Source: UBA6136 sp041178325 (lineage in GTDB: Bacteria > Pseudomonadota > Gammaproteobacteria > Methylococcales > Methylococcaceae). Taken from it: a stretch of DNA of 64,000 bases. The translations under genes were made by a program, and so were the position numbers. Within the stretch, counting starts at the first letter, position 1. Every line of letters starts with the position of its first letter. The DNA lies in contig JBEGVN010000036.1 of the NCBI GenBank assembly GCA_041178325.1, positions 1 to 64,000 of the forward strand. Direction: 5' to 3'. This document shows, one piece after another, positions 24,344 to 34,021 of the stretch. The notes beneath the pieces were generated by a model. It had not been told where the DNA came from. It ran no database searches and worked only from the letters and a program-made list of their open reading frames with translations.

Positions 24344-26890
24344 CTAGAAGAGGGACTCCACATCACGCGAGCCGGGTGTACCCTTTCGTTCTGAGGGACC
24401 AGGGGCCGCTGCTGGTGATTCTTCCTCTGACTCTCTTCGTTCAGGCGTGGTGCGTTCTGATCCTGTGGCAGCGTCTTCCTGACGCGAAACGGGTGTTGAG
24501 ACTTGTGCTCCTCCTTTTTTGACCTGAATGAACTCATATTCGGGTTCAGAGGTACCTGACTTGGTGCCTACCCTGATACGCCGATAATCGGCATTTTCAT
24601 CCGGTACAGGAAACTCATGGACCGGTACGTCCTTGAGCGCGACCTCCATGTACTTGAGCCACATGGGAAGCGCAAGATCGCCCCCCATCTGGTTATGCCC
24701 CAGGCTCTTGTATGCATCAAACCCAAACCACCCGATAGTGACCAGTCCCGGGACATAGCCATTGAACCAGGCATCATAGGATTTGTTCGTGGTTCCAGTT
24801 TTACCTGCAACATCAGGACGGTTCAGTGCCAATGCCTTTCGGGCTGTGCCAAACATGACTACATCCCTTAACATCGAATTCATCATGTAATGCACCTGGG
24901 GGGTCAGGACCCGCTTTGCGGTTCCTTCTCCAGCTGGAACCTGAGGGTCACAGTCTGCGCAGGCACTGGGTGGAGTGGCCTTATAGAGAATTCGGCCGCT
25001 GTCGGTCTGAACCTCGGTAATGAAATAGGGATCAATACGAAAACCGCCATTAGCAAAGACGGCATAGAGCTGGGCCATGCGAAGGGGGCTGGCTGCGCCG
25101 GAGCCGAGGGCCAGGGGGAGATAGCGGGGGAGTTCGTCGGGTTCAAACCCAATGCTGGTCGCTAATCGAATGGCCTTGTTGATTCCGACCTTTTGGAGCA
25201 GTCTCACCGCGACGACATTACGGGAGTAAGTCAGGGCTTGCCGAAGCGGGGTGGGGCCGTAATAGCGACGGGTCGAATTCATCGGGGTCCAGCTACCAAA
25301 GCTGACGGGCGCATCAACGATGATCGATGAGGGGGTCATTCCCTCCATCAGCCCAGTGGCATACACCACCGGCTTGAAACCAGAGCCGGGCTGGCGTTTG
25401 GATTGGATGGCACGGTTGAACTTGTTGTAGTGGAAATCATAGCCACCCGCGATCGAAATCACCGCTCCATCGTTGGCATTCACGGAAACCAGAGCCCCCC
25501 CAACCTCCGGGATCTGGGTCAGCTTAAGTTTGCCATCCACCTCCCGAAGCCTGAGGATGTCGCCGACCGCGAGAGCTTTTGGCGCCTTGCCATCGCTTTC
25601 CTTGAGTGAGGAGTCATTCAGCCAGTGGTGGGCCCAGGAGAGCTCCTGCGCACTGAGGGTGAGCTTTTTGCCTTCCCCAAGGTAGACCTCGGCAGCCCCC
25701 CCTTTGAGGTTTGTGATGAGCGCGGGTCTTGTAAGCCCGAGCTTTGGGAAGGGGGCAAGGGCGCGGTCTAGTTCGCTCGGTCCCGCATTCCTTGGAACGT
25801 CGGCATGTTCTTTGATGGCGTGAAAACGTCGGTGCTCATCGAACTGATGGAGGCTTTTTCGCAGCGTGTCCTCAGCAAGAAGCTGGAGCTTGGAATCCAC
25901 CGTTGTTTTGACCCTGAAGCCATTGTTATAGGCCTCTTCGCCAAACTGATCGAACATCTGGTTGCGAACGATCTCAGCAATGTAGGGAAGATCGAGATCG
26001 AGAATGTGACTGTGAAGCCGCGCCGTATTGGGCTGGTCCAGTGCCGCCTTCTGCTGAGCTTCATCAATGTAGCTGAGTTCACGCATCCGATGAATCACAT
26101 AATTGCGTCGCGTCATCGCGCGATCGGGATTCACGATCGGATTAAAGGTGGACGGCGCCTTTGGGAGACCGGCAATCATGGCGATTTCTGCAAGATCCAG
26201 CGCTTCAAGGGGTTTGTTGTAGTAGATCTGGGCGGCCGCCTTGACCCCATAGGCATGATTGCCGAGATAAATCTTGTTGAGATAGAGCTCAAGAATCCGG
26301 GTCTTCGGAAGTTCAGCCTCGATTTTCATCGCCAGCATGATTTCCTTGATCTTGCGAAGGAAGGTCTTTTCGTTGCTCAAAAAGAAGTTACGCGCGACCT
26401 GCATCGTAATCGTACTTCCGCCCTGGCGCTTTTCACCGGTAACAACGTAGGTCAATGAAGCGCGTAAGAGCCCCTGGTAATCGAATCCGGGATGATCAAA
26501 AAAGCGGTCATCTTCTGCCGATAGAAAGGCCTGGACCATGGGTTTGGGCACTTCATCGAGTGTGACGGGATAGCGAATCTTTTCCCCAAACTCACCAATC
26601 AGGAGTCCATCGCGGCTGTAGATCCGCATAGGGGACTGGTAATGAATGTCGTTCAGTGCATCAAGATCCGGAAGCTGGGTCGCAAGAACGGAGTACCCCG
26701 CAAAGAGGATCAGACCGATGGTCATCAGGCCAGCAAGAACGCCGACCAGAATATTCAGAAGAAGGTCTGAAACGTTGCCGCCTGATCGCGGGCGTCGACG
26801 GGAGTTTTGACGGGATGACACGGGTAATGAAAGCCTAGATAGCGCAGGTAGATCCTGCGAGGTGAGAGATCCGAGCAAGCCTGAATCCAA
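24344..26890 (-). CDS. mrcA: Penicillin-binding protein 1A, bifunctional
   Basis: 848 aa. N-terminal cytoplasmic tail rich in Arg, then one TM helix (about 46-68). Transglycosylase domain GT51: EDDRFFDHPGFDYQG, QGGSTITMQVARNFFLS and LELYLNKIYLGNHAYGV. An inserted OB-like region comes next, then the transpeptidase: SGFK as the SxxK box, SRN as SxN, KTGTTNKSYDAWF as KTG. It polymerises and cross-links peptidoglycan. The start is a TTG in this frame; no ATG precedes the TM helix, so the exact N-terminus is uncertain. Confidence 0.95.
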   Translation of the reverse strand: MDSGLLGSLTSQDLPALSRLSLPVSSRQNSRRRPRSGGNVSDLLLNILVGVLAGLMTIGLILFAGYSVLATQLPDLDALNDIHYQSPMRIYSRDGLLIGEFGEKIRYPVTLDEVPKPMVQAFLSAEDDRFFDHPGFDYQGLLRASLTYVVTGEKRQGGSTITMQVARNFFLSNEKTFLRKIKEIMLAMKIEAELPKTRILELYLNKIYLGNHAYGVKAAAQIYYNKPLEALDLAEIAMIAGLPKAPSTFNPIVNPDRAMTRRNYVIHRMRELSYIDEAQQKAALDQPNTARLHSHILDLDLPYIAEIVRNQMFDQFGEEAYNNGFRVKTTVDSKLQLLAEDTLRKSLHQFDEHRRFHAIKEHADVPRNAGPSELDRALAPFPKLGLTRPALITNLKGGAAEVYLGEGKKLTLSAQELSWAHHWLNDSSLKESDGKAPKALAVGDILRLREVDGKLKLTQIPEVGGALVSVNANDGAVISIAGGYDFHYNKFNRAIQSKRQPGSGFKPVVYATGLMEGMTPSSIIVDAPVSFGSWTPMNSTRRYYGPTPLRQALTYSRNVVAVRLLQKVGINKAIRLATSIGFEPDELPRYLPLALGSGAASPLRMAQLYAVFANGGFRIDPYFITEVQTDSGRILYKATPPSACADCDPQVPAGEGTAKRVLTPQVHYMMNSMLRDVVMFGTARKALALNRPDVAGKTGTTNKSYDAWFNGYVPGLVTIGWFGFDAYKSLGHNQMGGDLALPMWLKYMEVALKDVPVHEFPVPDENADYRRIRVGTKSGTSEPEYEFIQVKKGGAQVSTPVSRQEDAATGSERTTPERRESEEESPAAAPGPSERKGTPGSRDVESLF

Positions 26891-27172
26891 ATGGCATCCA
26901 TCTAATCAGAGAGCAGATGCGAAGTGATTTCAAGCGGTCATCCGACGATGAGTTCAGTTTATCTGAGGAGTTATGCCATTTTTTTAAGCACTAGTCCTTA
27001 CGAAGGAGATTCTAGCGTGATTCTAAGGTGCATGAACTGCCTGCCTTGAACGAGGCTCGCCCTTTTTTATTGGGGGTCCTGTGGAAGAGCGTCCTAAGGC
27101 GAATTTTGGATCGGATCCAACGGTCGAAAGCCAGCGACGATGGACGTAAAGGCATGCAAACGAGCATAAAAA
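26891..27172. other. Intergenic region, no gene seen
   Basis: Between the mrcA start and the rne terminator. It has T-runs and short hairpin pieces (GAGGCTCG then CCCTTTTTTA near 27050) but no reading frame with a ribosome site or similarity I can support. It should hold the mrcA promoter. Confidence 0.4.
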
Positions 27173-27200
27173 TGACGGGTTGGCGATAACCAACCCGTCA
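27173..27200 (-). terminator. Terminator of rne
   Basis: TGACGGGTTGG (27173-27183) and CCAACCCGTCA (27190-27200), an 11-bp perfect stem. Read on the minus strand it is followed by TTTTTATG. Confidence 0.85.
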
Positions 27201-27211
27201 TTTCAGGAGAC

Positions 27212-29893
27212 CTATTCTTCGGTAGGGAGTGAGGGTGTAGTGGGAATGTTTAGCGTATCTGACGCTGGACCCTTGTCCTCAGAGCCTGCTTTCAAAGGCA
27301 CGCGGCGGTCGCGGCGGGGGCGGGTCCGTCGACGCGGTCCCGCGCTTCGGGGCGCCGGTTTGTCCTGGGTCTCAGGATCATGCACCACATTGCCATTCAC
27401 ATCCCCTTCCTCATGATCATCGTCATGCGGCGGAGCAGGCTTCGCCCCAGGCGCTGGTGGAGCTGCAGTCACTGCAGGTTCAAAGGGTGCTTCCGGTTCA
27501 ATCGTTCCGGAGATGTAGGAGAACCCCGAGTCAACGACCACAGGTGCCGCAATTTCCCCGATGACAGGAGCACCTGATTCATCGGCGGGGCTTCTCTCGC
27601 GATCAGTGCGCTGGCGGGGTCCGCGGCGTGAACGGGACCTTGGGCTCCGAGCCGTTCGTTTTTCAGAGGAGACCTCGCCAGGTCGATCTTCGCCATTGCT
27701 GGCTGAGCTGTCGATGGGAGTCTCTTCAATCGCAGTTGGCACTTCAAACGCGGCCTGTTGGGATTCTGGTCCCTGATCCTTGATGTGTTCAGCTGACGCG
27801 GTTTCCATGCCGTTTTCGTTCACCACGGCTTCGCCGTTTTGTGTCCGGTTCCGGCCTTCGCCGCCACGACGTCCGCGACGACGACGGCTACCGCGGCGTC
27901 CCCGACGTTCGCCCTCTTCACCCTCGCCTTGAGGGGCTGCTGCCACTGGGGGGGCGGTGGTTTCAGGGAGCTCCTTGACGGGAGCTACGGTTGCATCTTG
28001 CGCAGGAGTCGGTTGCCTTGGCGGACGATTGTCTCCGCGGCGGCCTCGACGTTCGCCATCCTGTCTGCGAGGGGCCCGATCACGATCATTGCGGCGACCT
28101 CCACTGCGAGGTTCCTGGGCCTCACGTGGTGCCTCACGGCTTGGTTCGCTGGTGGATTCAGAGTCCACTTCCGACTCATCGCGTGGCCCCGTGATCATGG
28201 TCAGGAAGCGCTTTATGATGTTGCCGCCACCCGGCTTTCCAGCATGACTGGGCTGTCCGTCGCGAAGGCTCGCCTGACGAGGGGCCGGTTGGTCAGGAAG
28301 GAATTCCTTGACCGCAGGCTCCATGCCGGAGCTGGGCGTTTCGCGGCTATAGCGTTCATTCAGAACACTTTCCGGCCGAACAATCTGGTAGCTTGAGGTC
28401 TTGTCTTCGGCCTCATCGGTATTTGAGCGAACACGCTGAATTTCGTAGGCCGGCGTTTCAAGGTGCTTGCTCGGGATGATCATCACCGAGATACCATTCC
28501 GGCTTTCGATTTCGTTGACGCTGGCCCGCTTCTCGTTGAGAAGGTAGGTGGCGGAATCAACTGGGAGATAGGCAATGACTTTGCCCGTCTGCTTCTTGAT
28601 GGCTTCTTCCTCGATCATGCGAAGGACCGAGAGGGCGAGGGATTCGACGCTACGAATGGTTCCTTGGCCATGGCAACGAGGGCAGGTCAGGAGGCTCGAT
28701 TCGCCCAGTGAGGGACGCAATCGCTGGCGCGACATTTCGAGAAGGCCGAATCGAGAAATACGTCCCAACTGGATGCGTGCACGGTCCATCTTGACCGCAT
28801 CTCGCAGCCGATTTTCGACGGCACGCTGGTTGCGCGATGCCATCATGTCGATGAAGTCGATGACGAAAAGGCCACCAAGATCGCGCAGTCGTAATTGACG
28901 CGCAATTTCATCTGCCGCTTCCAAGTTGGTGTTGAGCGCGGTTTCTTCAATGTCACCGCCCTTGGTGGCGCGCGCCGAGTTGATATCGATGGCCGTCAGG
29001 GCCTCCGAGTGATCAATCACGATTGCGCCGCCTGAGGGCAACGGAACTTCGCGCGCATAGGCCAGCTCGATCTGACTTTCGATCTGATAGCGGTTGAAGA
29101 GCGGGACATTGTCCTGATAAAGGCGGGCTTTATGGATGAACTGCGGCATGACCTGCTGCAGGAAGCTCTGGACGAGCTTAAAAGTCCCGGGTTGGTCGAT
29201 CAGGATTTCGTCGATGTCGGCACGGAGATGGTCTCTCAGGGCCCGAATGATAACGTTGCTTTCCTGAAAAACCAGCAGTGGAGCAGGCTTTTCCTTCGCC
29301 GAGCGGTCAATCGCTTCCCACAATTGCATCAGGTAGTTGAGATCCCACTGCAATTCTTCGACCGACTTGCCGCCTCCAGCGGTGCGGATGATCAGACCCA
29401 TGCCCTCGGGAACCTGGAGCGCCGTCATGACTTCGCGCATGTCGGTGCGGGTATCCCCTTCGATACGTCTTGAAATGCCGCCAGCCCTTGGATTGTTGGG
29501 CATCAGGACGAGATAGCTGCCAGCGAGACTGATGTAGGTTGTCAGCGCAGCACCCTTGTTGCCGCGTTCTTCCTTTTCAACCTGGATCAGGATTTCCTGA
29601 CCCTCGCGAAGCTTGTCCTTGATGTCACGGCGGCTGACTTCCTGGTCATCAGGAACACCGACATAGGAGGGAAGGATCTCCTTGAACGGAAGAAAACCGT
29701 GGCGATCGGATCCGAAATTAACGAACGCGGCCTCAAGGCTGGGTTCGACTCGGCTGATGACGCCCTTGTAAATATTGGCTTTTTTCTGCTCTCTGGAAGG
29801 AACCTCGATGTCAAAATCGTAAAGTTTCTGTCCGTCTACCAACGCAACCCGGAGTTCTTCCGGTTGCGTGGCATTGATCAACATTCTTTTCAT
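27212..29893 (-). CDS. rne: Ribonuclease E
   Basis: 893 aa. N-terminal catalytic half: S1 domain (about 35-120), 5' sensor/RNase H-like region, DNase I-like part with the metal ligands in ALTAIDINSARAT and GGLFVIDFIDM, and the zinc-link CPRCHGQG. The C-terminal 350 residues are disordered and Arg/Gly/Pro-rich, for example GERRGRRGSRRRRGRRGG. This serves as RNA-binding and degradosome scaffold. It has the E-type layout rather than RNase G. Its long leader carries stacked hairpins. Confidence 0.96.
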   Translation of the reverse strand: MKRMLINATQPEELRVALVDGQKLYDFDIEVPSREQKKANIYKGVISRVEPSLEAAFVNFGSDRHGFLPFKEILPSYVGVPDDQEVSRRDIKDKLREGQEILIQVEKEERGNKGAALTTYISLAGSYLVLMPNNPRAGGISRRIEGDTRTDMREVMTALQVPEGMGLIIRTAGGGKSVEELQWDLNYLMQLWEAIDRSAKEKPAPLLVFQESNVIIRALRDHLRADIDEILIDQPGTFKLVQSFLQQVMPQFIHKARLYQDNVPLFNRYQIESQIELAYAREVPLPSGGAIVIDHSEALTAIDINSARATKGGDIEETALNTNLEAADEIARQLRLRDLGGLFVIDFIDMMASRNQRAVENRLRDAVKMDRARIQLGRISRFGLLEMSRQRLRPSLGESSLLTCPRCHGQGTIRSVESLALSVLRMIEEEAIKKQTGKVIAYLPVDSATYLLNEKRASVNEIESRNGISVMIIPSKHLETPAYEIQRVRSNTDEAEDKTSSYQIVRPESVLNERYSRETPSSGMEPAVKEFLPDQPAPRQASLRDGQPSHAGKPGGGNIIKRFLTMITGPRDESEVDSESTSEPSREAPREAQEPRSGGRRNDRDRAPRRQDGERRGRRGDNRPPRQPTPAQDATVAPVKELPETTAPPVAAAPQGEGEEGERRGRRGSRRRRGRRGGEGRNRTQNGEAVVNENGMETASAEHIKDQGPESQQAAFEVPTAIEETPIDSSASNGEDRPGEVSSEKRTARSPRSRSRRGPRQRTDRERSPADESGAPVIGEIAAPVVVDSGFSYISGTIEPEAPFEPAVTAAPPAPGAKPAPPHDDDHEEGDVNGNVVHDPETQDKPAPRSAGPRRRTRPRRDRRVPLKAGSEDKGPASDTLNIPTTPSLPTEE

Positions 29894-29951
29894 TTACCAG
29901 TCCATAGGCGTCCCGAGGCAGCCTGATTCCATGGCTGCGCGCCAATCTTGA

Positions 29952-30058
29952 GGGCTCCAGCGCCTCGAACCAAAGGTTCGGTCTGCTGAAGAGCCCAAGG
30001 GGTCGGGTAGCATCATTCGCTTTGTCAGGACGAATGGATACCCGAGTCGGCACTCGGG
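29952..30058 (-). promoter_or_regulatory. rne 5' leader with three tandem hairpins
   Basis: Stem 1: GGGCTC (29952-29957) with GAGCCC (29991-29996), containing an inner CGAACC/GGTTCG hairpin (29966-29980). Stem 2: CATTCG/CGAATG (30014-30036). Stem 3: CCCGAGT/ACTCGGG (30041-30058). All lie 60-165 nt upstream of the rne start. In enterobacteria the rne leader hairpins are cut by RNase E for feedback control; a similar role here is inferred. Confidence 0.5.
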
Positions 30059-30457
30059 CCGCATGTCTTTGACTCGTCTTGGGTCGAGCCGTCAAAACCC
30101 TGCGTTATTAAATAAATTGTGCCTTGAAGCCAACATCAAGCAGCCTGATACAAAGCGCTGCGGCTGTTGGATCACTTCAAAGGCGTCACGGGATTCGAGC
30201 CGGACGGGTGGAATTTTCCGGACAATCCCTGCGGGAGGCCGGATGCCAATCATCCTTTTCAGAATTCGTTTGGGGGTCAGTCGGATCCGGCAGCGTCTGG
30301 AAACCACCCCGCGCTAGGGTTCCACGCTTATTCTTCGTCTGGTTATGCCGGTCGCACACAAGGCTCCAATCTGAGCCTTAGACCTATCCCAACGTGCAAA
30401 CTATAACCGGCTTATGGCTAATCATCAATTCGCTTGATGGGGTGATATCATCCCCGA
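30059..30457. other. Divergent rne/rluC intergenic region
   Basis: No gene seen. An AT-rich stretch near 30105-30125 (TTATTAAATAAATTG) could hold the rne promoter on the minus strand. GGGGTGATATCATCCCC at 30440-30456 lies against the rluC start and contains the 8-bp palindrome TGATATCA. Confidence 0.35.
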
Positions 30458-31408
30458 ATGAATTCCCCACCTCCATCGCCCACCGTTCAGTGGGTTGAGA
30501 TCGATGCGGGTCACGCTGGACAGCGCGTCGACAATTTTCTCCTGACGTATCTGAAAGGTGTTCCCAAAAGCCTGATTTACCGGATTTTGCGGACCGGAGA
30601 GGTTCGCCGAAATGGTGGCCGAGTCAAGGCTCAGGATCGTCTGGAAGAGGGTGATCGGCTCCGAATTCCGCCCGTGAGAACGGCGGAACGCGAGGCGCCA
30701 GTGATCCCGGTTGATGCCTTACGAAACCGGATCGAGTCGCGCATCCTTTTTGAAGACGATGACCTCATTGTCCTGAACAAACCTTCCGGGATTGCCGTTC
30801 ATGGGGGGAGCGGGCTGAGTTTCGGAGTGATTGAGGCACTGAGAGCCATGCGGCCCGAGGCCAAATTTTTGGAGCTGGTGCACAGGCTGGACCGTGAAAC
30901 CTCAGGTTGCCTGCTGCTGGCCAAGAAACGCTCGGCACTCAAGGATCTTCATCTTCAATTCAGAGAGGATGACGTCAACAAGGTCTACCTTGCTCTTTTG
31001 GCGGGCCAGTGGGCCCGATCCAAACAAATGGTGGACGCACCCCTAAAAAAGAATGTTCTCAAAAGTGGCGAGCGGGTCGTCAAAGTGGCCCGTGATGGCA
31101 AATCGGCCATGACCAATTTCAAGACGATACAAAAGTTTCGGGATGCCACCTTGGTTGAGGCAAGTCCGATTACGGGGCGAACCCATCAGATTCGCGTCCA
31201 TGCGCTCCATTTAGGGCATCCCTTGGCGGGCGACGAGCGCTATGGTCAGGACGCGCAAAACCGGTTCTTCAAGGACCTTGGACTGCGTCGCTTGTTCCTC
31301 CATGCGCGTGAGGCAGGGTTTCGCCATCCCAAAAGTGGTGTCCCGATGAAAATTGAGGCGCCTTTGGACGATGAACTGGAAAAGTTTCTCAAGGGGCTGC
31401 CCAAATGA
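30458..31408 (+). CDS. rluC: 23S rRNA pseudouridine synthase RluC
   Basis: 316 aa. N-terminal S4 RNA-binding domain (about 20-80), then the RluA-type catalytic domain with D145 in HRLDRETSGCLLLAK. The C-terminus has GRTHQIRVHALHLGHPLAGDE. It modifies U955/U2504/U2580-type sites of 23S rRNA in the family. ATGA overlap with the next gene; first gene of rluC-gph-sppA-nudF. Confidence 0.93.
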   Translation: MNSPPPSPTVQWVEIDAGHAGQRVDNFLLTYLKGVPKSLIYRILRTGEVRRNGGRVKAQDRLEEGDRLRIPPVRTAEREAPVIPVDALRNRIESRILFEDDDLIVLNKPSGIAVHGGSGLSFGVIEALRAMRPEAKFLELVHRLDRETSGCLLLAKKRSALKDLHLQFREDDVNKVYLALLAGQWARSKQMVDAPLKKNVLKSGERVVKVARDGKSAMTNFKTIQKFRDATLVEASPITGRTHQIRVHALHLGHPLAGDERYGQDAQNRFFKDLGLRRLFLHAREAGFRHPKSGVPMKIEAPLDDELEKFLKGLPK

Positions 31409-32058
31409 GACACGAAACCGACCTCCTGATCTTTGATTGGGACGGCACCCTCTTTGATTCCATCGAGTGGATCGTCAGCTGCCTTCAACAGGCAGCGCGT
31501 CAGACGGGGCTGCGTGAGCCGAGCCAACGTGAGGCGCGCGCGGTGATAGGACTCAGTCTTCAGGCAGCGCTCGACACCCTTTACCCTGGTGAGGATGAAG
31601 CGACGGCCCATCGTCTCGTGGCCCATTATCGCGACGTCTACCATACGCGGCCTCTTTCGAGCCTTGGCCTCTATCAGGGGGTTCCCGAACTTTTGACGGC
31701 CTTACGCGAGGAAGGGTTTCAGCTCGCTGTTGCGACCGGTAAGGCGCGCTCGGGGTTGGATGCGGCGCTCGATGAAACCGGGATCCGCCATTTGTTTGAT
31801 GCCACCCGCTGCGCCGATGAGACGGCATCGAAGCCTGACCCCCTGATGGTAGAGGAAATCCTTGAAGAGCTTCAGGTCGCCAAAGACCGCGCCCTCATGA
31901 TTGGTGATTCGTTGCATGATCTTCGTATGGCCGATCGTGCCGGTATTCGTGCGATTGGGGTGAGTCAGGGTGCCAACGATCACGAGGAACTCATGTCCCT
32001 GTCACCGGTCTTTTGTATAGCTGAGATACACGAATTGAGTCGGTATCTTCTCTCTTAA
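31405..32058 (+). CDS. HAD-family phosphatase, Gph-like
   Basis: 217 aa. HAD motifs: FDWDGTLFDS (nucleophile D), VATGKARSGL (motif II), SKPDPLMVEEIL (motif III Lys) and MIGDSLHDLRMADRAG (motif IV). The helical cap domain is of phosphoglycolate-phosphatase type. In this position after rluC, relatives are annotated as phosphatases of unknown substrate. It overlaps rluC by 4 nt, so translation is coupled. Confidence 0.88.
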   Translation: MRHETDLLIFDWDGTLFDSIEWIVSCLQQAARQTGLREPSQREARAVIGLSLQAALDTLYPGEDEATAHRLVAHYRDVYHTRPLSSLGLYQGVPELLTALREEGFQLAVATGKARSGLDAALDETGIRHLFDATRCADETASKPDPLMVEEILEELQVAKDRALMIGDSLHDLRMADRAGIRAIGVSQGANDHEELMSLSPVFCIAEIHELSRYLLS

Positions 32059-32088
32059 CTCACCCTTTTCACCGATCAGGAGCATTTC

Positions 32089-33048
32089 GTGACCCAGTCC
32101 AGCGAATCAGACCGCCAAAGTTTTGAACAAAAAACTCTGGAAAAAGTCCTCCTCGCGACCATTGAAGAGCAGCGCCGGGCGAGACGGTGGAGCATTTTCT
32201 TCAAGCTTGCACTTCTGGTTTATATCGGCGGAGCATTGCTCGCAAGTCAAACCTCTTTCAAACATGCCTTTGACAAGGATGGCGAGTCGCGAACGGCTGT
32301 CATCGATGTGGCCGGTCTCATCGCTCCCGGGCAGCCTGCCAGTGCGGATAACATTATTGAAGCCTTGAAGGATGCCAGTGACGACAAGAAGGTCAAGGGC
32401 ATCATTCTTCGGATGAATAGCCCCGGAGGAAGCCCTGTCCAGTCGGATGATGTCTTTGAGACCATTCGCAAGATCAAGAAGGAAAAGCCCCAGCTTCCCA
32501 TTGTTTCTGTTGTGGCCGACCTTTGTGCTTCCGGCTGCTATTACGTGGCCTCAGCCACCGACAAAATCTTCGTTAACAATGCAAGCGTCATCGGATCTAT
32601 TGGAGTGATCATGGGCGGTTTCGGTTTTGTTGATGCGATGAAGACCCTTGGCATTGAGCGCCGTGTCATGACGGCGGGCGAACACAAGGCTCTGATGGAT
32701 CCCTTTGCTCCTATCGATCCTGTGGGTCGTGCGCACATGCAAAGTGTCCTTGGGGCCGTGCACCAGCAATTCATTAACGCCGTGAAGACGGGCCGAGGCG
32801 ATCGTCTCAAAGAAACCCCGGACATGTTCTCAGGTCTTGTGTGGACCGGGGGTGAGGGCATCAAGCTGGGTCTTGCGGATGCTGTTGGCGATGACCGAAT
32901 GGTGGCTGAAACTGTGATCGGAGCCAAGAAGCGGGTCAGCTACAACCCGGAAGAGAATGTGTTTGACCGAATGACCCGAAAATTGGGAACTACCGCAGGA
33001 ACGACCCTTGCCGAAGAATTGATGGGTCTTCATCTTTTGCCAAGATAA
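32089..33048 (+). CDS. sppA: Signal peptide peptidase SppA, short form
   Basis: 319 aa, GTG start. One N-terminal TM helix (about 34-52), then a single S49 protease domain: RMNSPGGSPVQSDDV, catalytic S148 in ADLCASGCYYVAS and the general-base lysine K200 in TAGEHKALMDPF. The serine/lysine spacing is that of the homo-oligomeric short SppA. It degrades cleaved signal peptides in the membrane. Third gene of the rluC operon. Confidence 0.92.
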   Translation: MTQSSESDRQSFEQKTLEKVLLATIEEQRRARRWSIFFKLALLVYIGGALLASQTSFKHAFDKDGESRTAVIDVAGLIAPGQPASADNIIEALKDASDDKKVKGIILRMNSPGGSPVQSDDVFETIRKIKKEKPQLPIVSVVADLCASGCYYVASATDKIFVNNASVIGSIGVIMGGFGFVDAMKTLGIERRVMTAGEHKALMDPFAPIDPVGRAHMQSVLGAVHQQFINAVKTGRGDRLKETPDMFSGLVWTGGEGIKLGLADAVGDDRMVAETVIGAKKRVSYNPEENVFDRMTRKLGTTAGTTLAEELMGLHLLPR

Positions 33049-33060
33049 ACGCTGTTCGGG

Positions 33061-33651
33061 ATGACCCAAGACGTCGAAGTTCTGGAAAGACGCATCGAAT
33101 ATGAAGGATTCTTCAATCTTTCTACTTTTCGCTTGCGTCACACCCTTTATGCGGGTGGTTGGAGCCGGGAAATCACTCGCGAGCTTTTCCACCGTGGCGC
33201 CTGCGTTGCGGTGCTTCCTTATGATCCCATCCGGGATGAAGTCTTGCTGATTGAGCAGTTCAGGATTGGAGCCTTGGGGCAAAAAGATAACCCCTGGCTT
33301 ACGGAAATCGTTGCAGGCGGAATTGAACCTGGCGAAACGCCAGAGGATGTCGCATTGCGTGAGGCAGGAGAAGAGGCAGGTCTTTCTCTCACTCACCTGC
33401 ATCGGATCGGATCTTTTTTTACCTCTCCCGGTGGTACCGGCGAGCGGGTGACCTTGTTCGTCGGGCTTCTAGAGGGGCCTCTCAACGGGGGGGTTCATGG
33501 TCTGGTGGATGAAGTCGAGGACATTCGAAGTTTTACCATTTCCCTTGACGAAGCGGGAAAGGCCGTGGCCTCAGGGGTTATCGACTCGATGATTCCTGCC
33601 TACGCAATTCAATGGCTCATTTCCAATCGAAGCCTCTTTAAAGCCGACTGA
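33061..33651 (+). CDS. nudF: ADP-ribose pyrophosphatase (NUDIX)
   Basis: 196 aa. NUDIX box GGIEPGETPEDVALREAGEE plus AG, complete. The flanking strands (VLPYDPIRDEVLLIEQFRIGA) and the C-terminal DEVEDIRSF fit the ADP-ribose pyrophosphatase group. It hydrolyses ADP-ribose to AMP and ribose-5-phosphate. Twelve bp after sppA. A weak AAAAGC/GCTTTT hairpin at 33695-33718 may end the operon. Confidence 0.9.
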   Translation: MTQDVEVLERRIEYEGFFNLSTFRLRHTLYAGGWSREITRELFHRGACVAVLPYDPIRDEVLLIEQFRIGALGQKDNPWLTEIVAGGIEPGETPEDVALREAGEEAGLSLTHLHRIGSFFTSPGGTGERVTLFVGLLEGPLNGGVHGLVDEVEDIRSFTISLDEAGKAVASGVIDSMIPAYAIQWLISNRSLFKAD

Positions 33652-33747
33652 TCTGTTCAATCCTTGACATGTCGTTTTTGACTTAACGACCGCGAAAAGC
33701 TCTGCTTTGAGGGCTTTTATGTCAGGCCCGATGGTGGGTGGCCACGG

Positions 33748-34021
33748 ATGAAAAACCTCTATTTAGGGAGCCTTGTAGTCATGGTCGCAGGCCTTTTTCT
33801 AAGCGGAATATCCTATGCCGATCAGCAAAAGGGCTCTCTCGCGTCGATAGTTCAAAAGTTGTGACGGTGTGGCCATCAATAACGGCGCAATTCAAGGGAA
33901 ACATGTTGTATGCGCTTACCGCGCATTTCGCGTCAGCAATTGGTTTTCCCGCGTAGACCTGCATTCGCCGGGGCAGGAGCGCTCACTGTTTTCTACGGAA
34001 GGTACTCCTCAAATGGCTTGA
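33748..34021 (+). pseudogene. Possible frameshifted small secreted protein gene
   Basis: The ATG at 33748 opens a 38-codon frame beginning with a convincing signal peptide (MKNLYLGSLVVMVAGLFL, cleaved after SYA). It stops at 33862. Removing one A from the A4 run at 33854-33857 would continue into a frame open to 34019-34021 that reads SCDGVAINNG and GKHVVCAYRAF. The joined product would be about 90 aa with two Cys. It overlaps the convergent peroxidase stop by 29 bp. It could be a decayed gene, a sequencing error, or chance. Confidence 0.35.

Noticed and set aside
33738..33956. 72-codon plus-strand frame beside the peroxidase
   Set aside because: It is a third frame of the possible broken secreted gene at 33748; it has neither signal peptide nor similarity.
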